From Fluviispira sanaruensis (GTDB taxonomy: Bacteria > Bdellovibrionota_B > Oligoflexia > Silvanigrellales > Silvanigrellaceae), in assembly GCF_004295685.1 (NCBI RefSeq), contig NZ_AP019368.1:186001-250000 (forward strand): DNA of 64,000 bases, in the 5' to 3' direction. Position 1 is the stretch's first letter; every line of letters begins with the position of its first letter. A program made the position numbers and the translations under genes. Shown here piece after piece: positions 15,751-25,184 of this stretch. Under the pieces are notes generated by a model. It was not told the origin of the DNA and did no database searches. It was given only the letters and a program-made list of their open reading frames with translations.

Positions 15751-16485
15751 TTATAATGTTAAATCATTTTGATCATCGACATAAGCTTCTCCCGCTTTGC
15801 TTTCTGCAACGACAATTGCACCCGCTGCTGCCATAGCGAAAGAAAAAATCGCGCCAATGAGTGGTATGTAATTCCATATCCCCAGGCCGACACAAAGTCC
15901 CCAATTGCGAAGACCAAAAATAAATCTTTTTCTTAATGGTAAATTCATGAGTAGCAGCGTTCGATCAATGCTGCTCCAGCCTAAATACCAGATACCTATA
16001 AAAAAAACGAGGGGGGCAAAAATCTGGACAAAAAATGATATAATAATAACACCTTTAGTTACTTCTGATATGATGCTGTCAATAAAATCCATTAAACTTT
16101 GTTTGCGTATGAGCGTTCCAGATGTTTTTTCGAATGCTTTTTGTGCAATAATATCGTAAAGTGGGCTTGCAAAGGCATTTACAAATGCTGTGCCAAACAC
16201 CCCATAAAATAAAAACCCAACTATCCAAACTACGATTTCGATAAAAGTGGGATTAAAAATGTGGGAAATGAATGAATCTTGCCACTTTAATGATAATGAA
16301 TTGAATAAAGGATGAATCCATTTTGCTATGACTATATTTCTAATTATCCAAGTGTATAAGAGGAGATTCAGTATGTGGGGAGTTACCCCTAATAAAAGCA
16401 TACCTTTATTGAGTTTAAAAAATCTGACAGAATGGAGCGGGGCCTTAAATCCTATAATTATTTGTTGGATAGGTGAATGGGACAT
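15751..16485 (-). CDS. EI24/CysZ-like integral membrane protein
   Basis: 244 residues with several hydrophobic segments and an N-terminal GFKAPLHSVRFFKLNKGML that fits the start of EI24-domain proteins (CysZ and relatives). The motif FASPLYDIIAQKAFEKTSG in the middle and the C-terminal LGIWNYIPLIGAIFSFAMAAAG are also family-like. CysZ is a sulfate channel, but many EI24 proteins have no assigned substrate, and there are no cysteine-biosynthesis genes beside this one. It is divergent from ftsK, with about 50 bases between the starts. Confidence 0.75.
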   Translation of the reverse strand: MSHSPIQQIIIGFKAPLHSVRFFKLNKGMLLLGVTPHILNLLLYTWIIRNIVIAKWIHPLFNSLSLKWQDSFISHIFNPTFIEIVVWIVGFLFYGVFGTAFVNAFASPLYDIIAQKAFEKTSGTLIRKQSLMDFIDSIISEVTKGVIIISFFVQIFAPLVFFIGIWYLGWSSIDRTLLLMNLPLRKRFIFGLRNWGLCVGLGIWNYIPLIGAIFSFAMAAAGAIVVAESKAGEAYVDDQNDLTL

Positions 16486-16534
16486 TAGGTCCTCCTTTAT
16501 AATTTAAGAATAGTTCGACTTATGGAGACTCTCA

Positions 16535-18889
16535 ATGGCAATGTCCTCTGAGTTACAAAATAAAAATCAGAATCCCACTAATATGCAAAAAAATGCGGCA
16601 AATAATCAGGAATATTTTAAAGAATATATACATGTACTCCTGTTAGGGATTACATTTTGTATATTCGTCTCAATTATTACATATAATCCAGCAGATCCAA
16701 GTTCATTTAATATAAGTTCTCAAGTAACAAATAAAATTGCAGAAATCACAAATACTTTTGGGCCTATAGGAGCATCCATAGCAGATTGGTGTTTTCAAGT
16801 CTTTGGTTTAGGTTCAATCGTATTTTCAATGGTATTTATTGCTCAACTATTAAATACATTTCGGAGACCTAAACAAAAAAGTAGATTTGTTTTAAGAATA
16901 TTTGGTTATCCACAACTCATTGCTTGTTACTTAGGTTTATTATCGTTAATTTTACCAGAAACTCATTTCAGAGGAATAGATATATACACAGGTGGTTTAC
17001 TTGGATCGAGTATTTCTCATTACATAACGTTGTTGGTTGGTAAATCAGGCGCAATTATTTCTTTATCAATTGCGGGTATAGCGAGTTTGACTTTATCTTT
17101 AGGTATAAGGCCAATTGCGACTGTATCATATTTATTATCACTGTTACCTTTTCACACTACAAAAAATTTTGTTGGTGTTGTGTCTGATGAGATACACGAA
17201 AGTGAAAAGGAATATGTTCAACTCACGCATGAAGAAATATTTAGGCGTAATCGAGAAGAGATCAGAAAAAATCTGAGTGAAAGTGGTCTGAAAAATTCAG
17301 GGCAAAGTGAAGATCATATAAAAAACAATTTACAAATTTCAGAAATTGAAAATACATCATCACTTAATATTATTAATACCGCATTTTCAATTGCAAAATC
17401 AGATTACGACACCTTAGTAAATTTACTTGATTATCATAAAGCTAATTTTCCTAAAAAGAACTTAGAACTTGAAAATCAAAAATTGAAAGCTGAAGCAAAT
17501 CAAATCGAGGAAAAATTAGCTTCATTTGGGGTAAAAGGAACTGTTGTGAAAAGCCAGAATGGTCCAGTAATTAACGTTCATGAGTTTGAGCCTGCAGCAG
17601 GAATTAAAGTAAATAAAGTTCTTTCTCTGCAAGATGATCTTACATTGGCATTGCGAGCGCAAAGTGTTTTAATTGGCTTACAGCCCGGAAAAAGTGCGCT
17701 TGGTATCGAAATTCCAGCATCAATTAGAGAAACGGTTTCACTTAAAGAAATAATGGAATCCCCTCTCTTTCAAAACCCTAAAATTCCTTTGCCTGTTGCC
17801 CTGGGTAAAAATGTGGATGGCACTCCATTGATTGCAGATTTGTCCGCTATGCCGCATTTGCTAGTTGCAGGTTCAACGGGCTCAGGCAAAAGTGTTTGCA
17901 TTAATGCAATGCTCTTAAGCCTGATGATGAGCAAAACACCTCGCCAGTTAAGACTGTTACTAGTCGATCCAAAAATGTTAGAACTGTCAAATTATGACGG
18001 AATTGGTCATTTACTTATGCCTGTTGTCACTGAACCAGATAAAGCAGCTGGTGCTTTAAAATGGGCAATAGAAGAAATGGAAAGGCGTTACCGCTTGATG
18101 AAAAATTATCAAGTCCGTAACGTCATGGCTTTTAATAATGGGATTGAAAAGGGTGAAATAAAAGATTTAGAAAATAATAAAGCACTTGATTATTTACCTT
18201 ACATCGTTGTTGTCGTTGATGAATTAAGCGATCTTATGATGACTGCCCCGAAAGATGTAGAAGATAGTATTCAAAGATTAGCACAAAAAGCACGAGCTGC
18301 AGGAATTCACCTTATACTTGCAACACAAAGGCCAAGTGTGGATGTTTTGACTGGTGTTATAAAAGCAAATCTCCCTTGCCGCTTGAGTTTTCAGGTGTCT
18401 TCTCGGCATGATAGTAGAACAATAATTGAAAATATTGGTGCAGAACGTTTACTTGGAAAAGGTGATATGCTCTTTTTACCACCTGGAATAAGTAAAGTCA
18501 TTCGGGCCCAATGTGCATTTGTTAATGATAAAGAGATAAATGCATTATCCAGCAAATTGCAAAAATTATATCCCACATTTTATGAAGCGAATGTTATGCA
18601 AGATATTGAAAGAGCATCACAAGATTTAAGACAAAAAAATGACAAAGTAAGTTCATTAAGTATGCCCTCAATCTTGGGAGATAATGAGACGATAGATGAA
18701 AATACTCTCTATGATAAAGCTGTTGAGTTTGCTCGTGAATGCGGAAACGTGAGTACGTCAAGTATCCAGAGGGAATTCCGAATAGGTTACAACCGTGCGG
18801 CTCGATTGATGGATAGAATGATACGTGAGGGAATTGTCGGACAGTCGGAAGCTACTGGCAAGCCAAGACCCGTATTAAAAAGATTTTAG
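16535..18889 (+). CDS. ftsK: DNA translocase FtsK
   Basis: 784 residues. Four transmembrane helices occupy the first 200 residues, followed by a short linker, the alpha domain, and the RecA-like motor with Walker A GSTGSGKS near 446 and Walker B IVVVVDELSDLMM. The C-terminal winged-helix gamma domain (SSIQREFRIGYNRAARLMDRM...GIVGQSEATGKPR) reads KOPS sites and activates XerCD. FtsK anchors to the division septum and pumps chromosome ends toward dif. The linker is short compared with E. coli, as in SpoIIIE-type proteins. GGAG lies seven bases before the ATG. The RodZ-like gene starts within about 30 bases of its stop, so the two are probably cotranscribed. Confidence 0.97.
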   Translation: MAMSSELQNKNQNPTNMQKNAANNQEYFKEYIHVLLLGITFCIFVSIITYNPADPSSFNISSQVTNKIAEITNTFGPIGASIADWCFQVFGLGSIVFSMVFIAQLLNTFRRPKQKSRFVLRIFGYPQLIACYLGLLSLILPETHFRGIDIYTGGLLGSSISHYITLLVGKSGAIISLSIAGIASLTLSLGIRPIATVSYLLSLLPFHTTKNFVGVVSDEIHESEKEYVQLTHEEIFRRNREEIRKNLSESGLKNSGQSEDHIKNNLQISEIENTSSLNIINTAFSIAKSDYDTLVNLLDYHKANFPKKNLELENQKLKAEANQIEEKLASFGVKGTVVKSQNGPVINVHEFEPAAGIKVNKVLSLQDDLTLALRAQSVLIGLQPGKSALGIEIPASIRETVSLKEIMESPLFQNPKIPLPVALGKNVDGTPLIADLSAMPHLLVAGSTGSGKSVCINAMLLSLMMSKTPRQLRLLLVDPKMLELSNYDGIGHLLMPVVTEPDKAAGALKWAIEEMERRYRLMKNYQVRNVMAFNNGIEKGEIKDLENNKALDYLPYIVVVVDELSDLMMTAPKDVEDSIQRLAQKARAAGIHLILATQRPSVDVLTGVIKANLPCRLSFQVSSRHDSRTIIENIGAERLLGKGDMLFLPPGISKVIRAQCAFVNDKEINALSSKLQKLYPTFYEANVMQDIERASQDLRQKNDKVSSLSMPSILGDNETIDENTLYDKAVEFARECGNVSTSSIQREFRIGYNRAARLMDRMIREGIVGQSEATGKPRPVLKRF

Positions 18890-18916
18890 GGCTGAAATCT
18901 AAAAAGGACTGTGGAT

Positions 18917-20275
18917 ATGAATATAACGCAAGTCGCATCTCCAAATGACAAGAATGCTCTTGGCGTTACTTATGAAACGGCAAATATTGTCGGAAGTCGT
19001 CTGAAGCAAGCTCGTGAAAGTCGAAGGCTATCTCATTCCCAGGTTTCAGCACGTGTAAAAATCAGAGATAGGTATATTGAGGCGATCGAAGCAGGGGATT
19101 GGGATGTTTTGCCTCCTGGTTTGAATGGCAGAGGGTTGATTCGTCTTTATGCGCGGGAGCTTTCTGTTCATATTCCTGAGTTTGAATCTTTTCAACATTT
19201 GCAAACAGTGAGAGTAGAAAGACAATCAGAAAGTTTAATGTCCTCGTCGACAAAAAAATCTAAATATCATCCAGCTGCAGAAGAGTCTGCTGAGGTGATT
19301 CGCTCAATTTCTAGGAGAGATTTCCAAAAAGTAACAGGAAGTGATGTTCCTGCAGATTTTAATTCACCTGCTTCTTTAACAGAAGAAAATTCTCAAACTA
19401 AATCCTATAACCGACCAGCATATATTCCGCAACGCCCTCATTCAAATGCAATTGTAACCCCAAATGCGTTTGAAGTATTAGGAATTGAGGTTGAAGAAAA
19501 ATCCAATTACCAAGTACATAAGACAAACTATAATAGTTATACAGAAGCCGCACCGCTGCCTAGGGCTGAGCCTGTTAAACGATCTATGCCTGAAAATAAT
19601 TATTCGGTTGTAAAAGAAAGCACAATTGAAGTAAAATATACTGAAAATGAACCGATTTATCATTCCAGAGTTGAAAATATTCAAAATGAAAATATAGAAT
19701 TTAAAGAAGAATCTGGGAAAAAAAGAAGATCTGTCGATTTAGCACCAATGCGCATAGTTTTGGGTTTGGCTTTTTTTGCAATATTTGGCTTTATAACGCT
19801 CTTTTTGAGCTCAAAAAATTCACATCAAAATAAAGTAACAAATTTAAATGCAAAATCTATAGAAAACAATTTAGAAGTAGCAGAGCCAATTCCTTCAAGC
19901 GTTGTTGATCCAAATATTCAACAAAATAAAGAAATTCAAGAAACAACAGAGACTGCTGGGCAAACACAAACAGTAGCAGCCGGTGGGATGAGCATTTCAT
20001 CACAAAAAGTTTCAAATTCAATGATTATCGAGCACACGGCAAAACTGAATGTGACGAGTAAAGTAAATATCATTGTTGAGTCTGATGGGAAGCAAATTTA
20101 TTCTGGAACTCATCCAGTTGGAGTTTTTGAAATTCCTTTTAAACAAAAAGCTGAAATCACGATAAGTGATGCTTCAAAAGCATCATTAACTTATGAGGGC
20201 TGGGATCATGGTCCTCTAGGATATGTGGGTAGAAAAAGAAAGATCATTTTAAATGCCCAACCTTATGTTGAATAA
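18917..20275 (+). CDS. RodZ-like HTH transmembrane protein (HTH_25 / DUF4115)
   Basis: About 452 residues. An N-terminal Xre-like helix-turn-helix (GSRLKQARESRRLSHSQVS...RDRYIEAIEAGDW) is followed by a long polar linker. A single membrane helix lies near 280-300 (IVLGLAFFAIFGFITLFLSS), and a periplasmic beta domain of the DUF4115 type closes the protein (IIVESDGKQIYSGTHPVG). This is the architecture of RodZ, which ties MreB filaments to the cell wall machinery and helps set cell shape. I prefer ATG 18917 over GTG 18911, because AAAGGA is nine bases before the ATG and only three before the GTG. It follows ftsK closely and ends in a terminator-like hairpin before ligA. Confidence 0.8.
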   Translation: MNITQVASPNDKNALGVTYETANIVGSRLKQARESRRLSHSQVSARVKIRDRYIEAIEAGDWDVLPPGLNGRGLIRLYARELSVHIPEFESFQHLQTVRVERQSESLMSSSTKKSKYHPAAEESAEVIRSISRRDFQKVTGSDVPADFNSPASLTEENSQTKSYNRPAYIPQRPHSNAIVTPNAFEVLGIEVEEKSNYQVHKTNYNSYTEAAPLPRAEPVKRSMPENNYSVVKESTIEVKYTENEPIYHSRVENIQNENIEFKEESGKKRRSVDLAPMRIVLGLAFFAIFGFITLFLSSKNSHQNKVTNLNAKSIENNLEVAEPIPSSVVDPNIQQNKEIQETTETAGQTQTVAAGGMSISSQKVSNSMIIEHTAKLNVTSKVNIIVESDGKQIYSGTHPVGVFEIPFKQKAEITISDASKASLTYEGWDHGPLGYVGRKRKIILNAQPYVE

Positions 20276-20319
20276 ATCATAAAATGAAAAGCTTGATTGT
20301 TGTAGAATAAGATTGTTAT

Positions 20320-20349
20320 AACCTCTCCTGACTCTTAGGGAGGTTTTTT
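20320..20349 (+). terminator. Intrinsic terminator that also carries the ligA ribosome-binding site
   Basis: AACCTCTCC (20320-20328) pairs with GGGAGGTT (20338-20345), and a run of six Ts (20344-20349) follows, as expected of a Rho-independent terminator for the ftsK/rodZ-like unit. The 3' arm GGGAGG lies eight bases before the GTG start of ligA and is its only good Shine-Dalgarno. The hairpin would both stop transcription and hide the ligA start. Confidence 0.65.
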
Positions 20350-20351
20350 AC

Positions 20352-22322
20352 GTGTCATTAAAAATAAATGCAAAAAATGAAATTGAAAATTTAGCATCGC
20401 AAATCCTTTTTCATAAAAAATTATATTATAAAGGAAAAAGCATAATAAGTGATGCTGAATATGATGCTCTTGAAAATAGATTAACAAATTTATGTGCAGA
20501 ACATCCTATTTTAAGCATAGTTGGTTATCCGTTTGAAGAGAGTAATAATAAAATTTCTCATTCCATAGCTATGCTATCATTAGCAAAAACATATTCCTTA
20601 GAAGACATATTTGATTTTATTAGCAAAAACAAATGTATTGCCATGGATAAAATTGATGGAATGGCTTTATCAATTGAATATGATGAGAATGGTAATTTTT
20701 TGCGAGCCTCCACACGTGGAAATGGAAAATTTGGTGAAGATGTAACTGAGCATGTTTATCATATAAAAGATATTAATAAAAAAATTAATTTAGTAAATAA
20801 TGATCGAAAAATAAGAATTGAAATAAGGGGAGAAGTTTATTTTCCACTTTCTGAGTTTCCTAAATTTACAGATCGGTTTGATAGTTTTAGGAATGCCGTT
20901 CCTGGAACATTAGGAAGAAAAGACGTTGAAGAAGCTCTAGATGTTTTACGTATTTTAAAATTTTGCGTCTATGATGTAATCGCTTTTGATAAAAATAATA
21001 ATTATATCTCAGCACGTGATTTTAGCGAGCTCTTTTCTTTAGAACCAGATTATTACTCTAAATTAAAATTTTTAGATAAAATTGGCTTTTATACTTCTAT
21101 TTCACATGTACAAGAAATAGAGAAGTTAAAAGATCTCGATAGCCTAAAACTTTTTTTAAATGAGTTATATGCTTCAAGTAGGGATTATCAAATAGACGGA
21201 ATTGTCTTTCGCTTAAGAGATGAAATTATTTGGGAATCATTGGGTAATACAGCTCATCATCCTAGAGGAAGTTTGGCATTTAAACAAGCTGGAGACACTG
21301 CTGAAACAGAAATTCAAGCGATTGAAGTCAATGTTGGTCGAAGTGGAAAAATTTCCTTTCGTGCAAAATTAAATCCTGTTTATTTATCTGGTGCTAAAAT
21401 TTCGTATGCGACCCTTCACAATGCTGAGTTTATTGAAAATGGCAATTATGCTGTCGAGGCAAAAGTTGAAATCATTCGCAGTGGCGAAGTTATTCCAGCA
21501 ATTCTTCGCTTAATTGAACCTGCAGAAAAGAAATTTAAACTTCCAACCCAATGTTTATGTAGCTTTCCATTGACGCGAAAAGGCCCAGATTTATTTTGTC
21601 TAGAAAATCCCAATTGCACTTTCAAAGATCAAGAAAGTTTAGTTTATTACGTATCTTCCTTAGATATAATGGGTGTATCAGACAAAATCGTTTTAAAAAT
21701 TCGAGAAGCTGGTTTAGTACAAGAACCTGCCGATTTTTATAAATTGACAGTGGAAGATCTTTTACAAATCGAGGGATTTGCACAAAAGTCATCAGAAAAT
21801 GTTATAGCTGCAATCCAAGGGGCTAGAAAAATTCCATTAGCAAAATTTTTAACGGCTCTTGGCTTAAAACGAGGTGGTGCTGTCAAATGCCAAGAAGTTG
21901 CAAAAAAATGTAAGACATTAAATAATGTTTTAAAATTAAAGGTAGAAGATTTATTAATTGAAAAAGGCTGGGCACAAAAATCCGCAGAAGATTTTATAGA
22001 TTCTCTTGTAAATAAAGAAAAAATAATTCAAAATTTATTAGAATTTGTTACGATTATAAATGATAATTCAGGTTTATTAAGTGAGGAACAAAAAAATCAT
22101 CCGTATTTTGGAAAAAATATATGTATAACAGGAGCTCTCTCTAGGCCAAGAGAAGAATACAAAGCTATGCTTGAAAAAGCTGGAGCAAAACTTGTATCGG
22201 CAGTGAGTTCAAAAACTGACTTTTTAGTTTGTAACGAAAGCTCAAGTTCTTCAAAATATAAAGATGCTCTAAAACATAATGTAAAAATACTCACAGAAGC
22301 TGAGTTTTCAGAGCATCTTTAA
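20352..22322 (+). CDS. ligA: NAD-dependent DNA ligase LigA
   Basis: 656 residues, starting at GTG. Domains in order are the NAD-binding Ia segment (LYYKGKSIISDAEYDALE), the adenylation domain with the nucleotide-accepting lysine in MDKIDGMA (Lys100), the OB fold, a four-cysteine zinc finger (CLCSF...CLENPNC), helix-hairpin-helix repeats and a C-terminal BRCT domain (GKNICITGALSRPREEY). It seals nicks in replication and repair. The start is unusual, because its ribosome-binding site sits in the 3' arm of a terminator hairpin. The 3' end overlaps the convergent ComEC-like gene by 15 bases. Confidence 0.96.
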   Translation: MSLKINAKNEIENLASQILFHKKLYYKGKSIISDAEYDALENRLTNLCAEHPILSIVGYPFEESNNKISHSIAMLSLAKTYSLEDIFDFISKNKCIAMDKIDGMALSIEYDENGNFLRASTRGNGKFGEDVTEHVYHIKDINKKINLVNNDRKIRIEIRGEVYFPLSEFPKFTDRFDSFRNAVPGTLGRKDVEEALDVLRILKFCVYDVIAFDKNNNYISARDFSELFSLEPDYYSKLKFLDKIGFYTSISHVQEIEKLKDLDSLKLFLNELYASSRDYQIDGIVFRLRDEIIWESLGNTAHHPRGSLAFKQAGDTAETEIQAIEVNVGRSGKISFRAKLNPVYLSGAKISYATLHNAEFIENGNYAVEAKVEIIRSGEVIPAILRLIEPAEKKFKLPTQCLCSFPLTRKGPDLFCLENPNCTFKDQESLVYYVSSLDIMGVSDKIVLKIREAGLVQEPADFYKLTVEDLLQIEGFAQKSSENVIAAIQGARKIPLAKFLTALGLKRGGAVKCQEVAKKCKTLNNVLKLKVEDLLIEKGWAQKSAEDFIDSLVNKEKIIQNLLEFVTIINDNSGLLSEEQKNHPYFGKNICITGALSRPREEYKAMLEKAGAKLVSAVSSKTDFLVCNESSSSSKYKDALKHNVKILTEAEFSEHL

Positions 22323-23474
22323 TTTCTGAAAATGGAATCTCGTATAGTAGATTTTTCTTTCCTTATAGAGATCTGAAATAACCCAAAGTACAACAAGAAC
22401 AATGCTCAAATAAAAGAGCCCTTCCAGTTTAAAGAGTGGGTTGTTTCTGTCAAAAGGATTTATTAAGTTATATGGATTGGAGAAGGCTATAGATATCCTT
22501 TTCAGTATATTGAGTGAAAGATCAAAAATATTTATAAGTTGTTTATAATAAAAAAAATCTTCAGAAATTATTAATAGAATTAAAGTAAGTGGCGTGATCA
22601 AAAAACAAACGACTGGGAGTGCTATTATGTTTGCAAGACATGAATTGAGTAAATGAATTGAAGAGAAAGGTGACAAAATAATTCCTGTAAAAATAGAGGT
22701 AAGACATGTGCTTGCAAGCGCAACTAATATTTTTGATTTTTTAATAAAAAAATATGAAAGATAAATTGATATTTCTGCACAGGATGCTCCTATAGCAGAA
22801 AGTAGAAATGAAAAATTATATAAAATATTACCAAAAAATAATGAAATAAGGATTAAGACAAAAAAACGGGTGAATGTTGAACTAGGAATATATGGTAAGT
22901 AAGGGAAAAAGAATAAATGCTGAGATTGAAAACTTTTAATTTTGATTAAATATGTTAAAGAAGAAACTCGGATAAGTGCACCTGTACAACCAAAGATATG
23001 ACATAATATGAGTGAAATAATAACAGAAAAGAATGTTCTGAATTTATTTATAATATTCATGAGCTGAAAGGGTGCTATTAATTTTCGTAGACAAAAATAG
23101 AGAAAATAAGCTATAAGTTTCCCAAATCCGCTTGTCAGAGGTACGACTTGTCCACCAGATATAGCTAATAAATGAATAAGTCCAGAAGATTGGAATTGTT
23201 TTGCCTCAAAAAAAGAAAGTTTTCTTATATTCGCTAAGAAATTAAGTGCTAAGTTTTTCTCCTGCATGGAGATAGCAATATTCTGAGCCTTTGTTTTTAT
23301 GTGCGAAGTAATATTGAAAGTATTTTCAATGACTCCATTGTCCGAGAAAATGTAAATTGAGTTGTGGATGATTATAAAAAGCAATGAATAAGTAATAAGA
23401 GCATGAATTATGCCTTGCGAGTATTGAAAAGCATAATTTCCATCCTGTAGAATTTTTAACTTTGTGAACTTCAA
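22308..23474 (-). CDS. Reduced ComEC/Rec2-like competence membrane protein
   Basis: About 388 residues from a TTG start. The protein is largely transmembrane. The family signature is clear in FQSSGLIHLLAISGGQV, close to the SGLxHLLAISGxHV of the ComEC competence domain, which forms the inner-membrane DNA channel. The protein lacks the C-terminal metallo-beta-lactamase-like nuclease domain of many ComEC proteins, and most of the N-terminal DUF4131 domain is missing from this frame. A second frame upstream (to about 23610) could encode part of that region and overlaps this one by 149 bases. The gene is either a compact channel subunit or a frameshifted ComEC. Confidence 0.65.
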   Translation of the reverse strand: MKFTKLKILQDGNYAFQYSQGIIHALITYSLLFIIIHNSIYIFSDNGVIENTFNITSHIKTKAQNIAISMQEKNLALNFLANIRKLSFFEAKQFQSSGLIHLLAISGGQVVPLTSGFGKLIAYFLYFCLRKLIAPFQLMNIINKFRTFFSVIISLILCHIFGCTGALIRVSSLTYLIKIKSFQSQHLFFFPYLPYIPSSTFTRFFVLILISLFFGNILYNFSFLLSAIGASCAEISIYLSYFFIKKSKILVALASTCLTSIFTGIILSPFSSIHLLNSCLANIIALPVVCFLITPLTLILLIISEDFFYYKQLINIFDLSLNILKRISIAFSNPYNLINPFDRNNPLFKLEGLFYLSIVLVVLWVISDLYKERKIYYTRFHFQKLKML

Positions 23475-23610
23475 GCTTACCCCATTTCTGAGCTATGAGA
23501 GATAAATCTTTCTCTATTTCTAAGCTATAAGCTATATTCTTGTGCGTTGGATATTTCATTAAAAAAAGGGGGTGTTCAGAATTTGTTGAGAAACGTCCAA
23601 AATCTGACAT
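23326..23610 (-). CDS. Possible N-terminal piece of the ComEC-like gene, other frame
   Basis: From an ATG near 23610 this frame reads MSDFGRFSTNSEHPLFL and continues with a charged segment (SLEIEKDLSLIAQKWGKLEV) before overlapping the ComEC-like frame. The open frame extends further upstream into the tRNA-Arg gene on the other strand, so the start must be later than the first ATG. The order fits the soluble part of a DUF4131 domain lying just before membrane helices, which would imply a frameshift near 23450. It may equally be a small separate gene or no gene at all. Confidence 0.3.
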   Translation of the reverse strand: MSDFGRFSTNSEHPLFLMKYPTHKNIAYSLEIEKDLSLIAQKWGKLEVHKVKNSTGWKLCFSILARHNSCSYYLFIAFYNHPQLNLHFLGQWSH

Positions 23611-23683
23611 AAATTCAACATATGCCAGAGTCTCACTTATAGGCTTGACGGAGAGCTCTTTTTTTGTCAATGATAGTGGAAAT

Positions 23684-23760
23684 GTCGCCATAGCTCAGTT
23701 GTATAGAGCACATCTTTCCTAAAGATGGGGTCGTAGGTTAGAGTCCTACTGGTGACGCCA
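23684..23760 (+). tRNA. tRNA-Arg (anticodon CCU)
   Basis: A full cloverleaf can be drawn. The acceptor stem is GTCGCCA/TGGTGAC with one G-T wobble, the D arm is GCTC/GAGC, the anticodon stem CATCT/AGATG encloses loop TTCCTAA with anticodon CCT, and the T arm is GTAGG/CCTAC. The CCA end is encoded. It reads AGG codons. It lies between the start of the ComEC-like gene and the end of the membrane glycosyltransferase-like gene, both on the other strand. Confidence 0.93.
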
Positions 23761-23792
23761 TTTTATAACGAGAAGCTACATAAAAGTTAATA

Positions 23793-25160
23793 TCATAAAT
23801 TTTTGAGCTTTATATTTCCATCTTCATCTATAGAAGCGACAAGAGAACTCTTAGGGTTTATTTTACCTCCATAGCCTTCATAAATAATGCTTGAATCTAT
23901 CTTATTATATGCATTAGGCAGTGTAATAGCTCGCAACTCTTTGTGCTTTTCGTATAAATCTTTTGAAGCGATTTTTATTATTTTATAATATGGAAAGTGT
24001 GTATCTCTTTCGGCATTGCGAGAGGGGATAATAAGAATAACAATGGCTAGAAAAGCAATGTGAAAAGAATAGTTTATTTTTTTACTATTAAAGAACTCTT
24101 TTAGCAGAATAAATATTGGTAATATTACGAGAGGAAATATATTTGCTAATATTAAATAGCTTTCCCGAGACCAGGATGGTAAGCATGAGTACCCATAATA
24201 GCAGAGCAATAGCACGATTAGAAAGAATTGGACTATAGGTTCTTTGAATAATTTCTTGTAAAATGCAATAATAAATAAAGAAATATATACAATTAAAAAT
24301 GGGGGAAAATAAAATTTATTTAAGGTTGAGTAAGAAGCAGTATTGAAAATATAGCTAAATCCTTGACCAAAAGCACCTTTGAAAAATAAAAATCTTTTGA
24401 AGGCGAGAGTTGTTCCATTTTGGTAGTTTGCTATTTGGTTTGAATTATTGAGCATATAAATTATAAATGGAATTTGTAATATCAAAACTATGAGTGCTGA
24501 TAATGCAAAAAACAAAAATTTATTTTTAATGCCAACAGTTTTTATAAAAATAAACAAAAAAATACTTGCGGCATAAAAAATAGCTGGAGAATGGCATTGC
24601 ACTGCGATCCAAGAAAATAGAATAATTATTGAAACACTCATGATATTTTTATTGTTAAATCCATCTTTAAAGAAATCTTTGTAGATTAATAGAGCTAAAG
24701 ATAGATTAACAAAAGCAGCAGAAAGATTTGGGTTCCATGAAGTGGATGCAAGTGAAGCTACTAATGGACTTGTTATGTAAAATAGGATAAGACTAAAAAT
24801 TAAAATAATTGAAGGAAAATATTTTTTTGCCATTATATAGAATAGTATTGCATTTGCAATTGCATTAAAAAAAGTTAATCCATAAACGGCAGTATGAGGT
24901 AAATAATTAAAAAATGGGCCTATATTATGATATATAAATTGGAGAACCCAATAGAAAAAGGGACCAAATGAGTAACCGCCTGTAATTATGGGGGTCCCAA
25001 CTAAATGTATTTGATTGGAGCTTGCTATTCTCCAATCACGCGTTTGATCCCCTAGCATCCAATAGCTATTATTAATATCATATATTATATAAATATATGT
25101 GAAAATAAATATTGCAAGTGTTAATAGATTAATAATTAAATTCTTATATTTTTCAATCAT
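23793..25160 (-). CDS. Polytopic membrane protein, GT-C glycosyltransferase-like
   Basis: 455 residues with about ten hydrophobic helices. The first loop after TM1 carries acidic residues in MLGDQTRDWRIASS and an aromatic SFGPFFYWVLQF, in the place where GT-C enzymes (ArnT, PMT, GT83) hold their catalytic aspartate and bind a polyprenyl-phosphate sugar. The C-terminal 80 residues form a soluble tail with no clear motif. It ends 24 bases downstream of the DNA methyltransferase gene on the same strand, so the two may be cotranscribed. The family assignment rests on topology and the loop, so the sugar and acceptor are unknown. Confidence 0.55.
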   Translation of the reverse strand: MIEKYKNLIINLLTLAIFIFTYIYIIYDINNSYWMLGDQTRDWRIASSNQIHLVGTPIITGGYSFGPFFYWVLQFIYHNIGPFFNYLPHTAVYGLTFFNAIANAILFYIMAKKYFPSIILIFSLILFYITSPLVASLASTSWNPNLSAAFVNLSLALLIYKDFFKDGFNNKNIMSVSIIILFSWIAVQCHSPAIFYAASIFLFIFIKTVGIKNKFLFFALSALIVLILQIPFIIYMLNNSNQIANYQNGTTLAFKRFLFFKGAFGQGFSYIFNTASYSTLNKFYFPPFLIVYISLFIIAFYKKLFKEPIVQFFLIVLLLCYYGYSCLPSWSRESYLILANIFPLVILPIFILLKEFFNSKKINYSFHIAFLAIVILIIPSRNAERDTHFPYYKIIKIASKDLYEKHKELRAITLPNAYNKIDSSIIYEGYGGKINPKSSLVASIDEDGNIKLKNL

Positions 25161-25184
25161 TTTCTCTCCAAAATTGAAGACACT

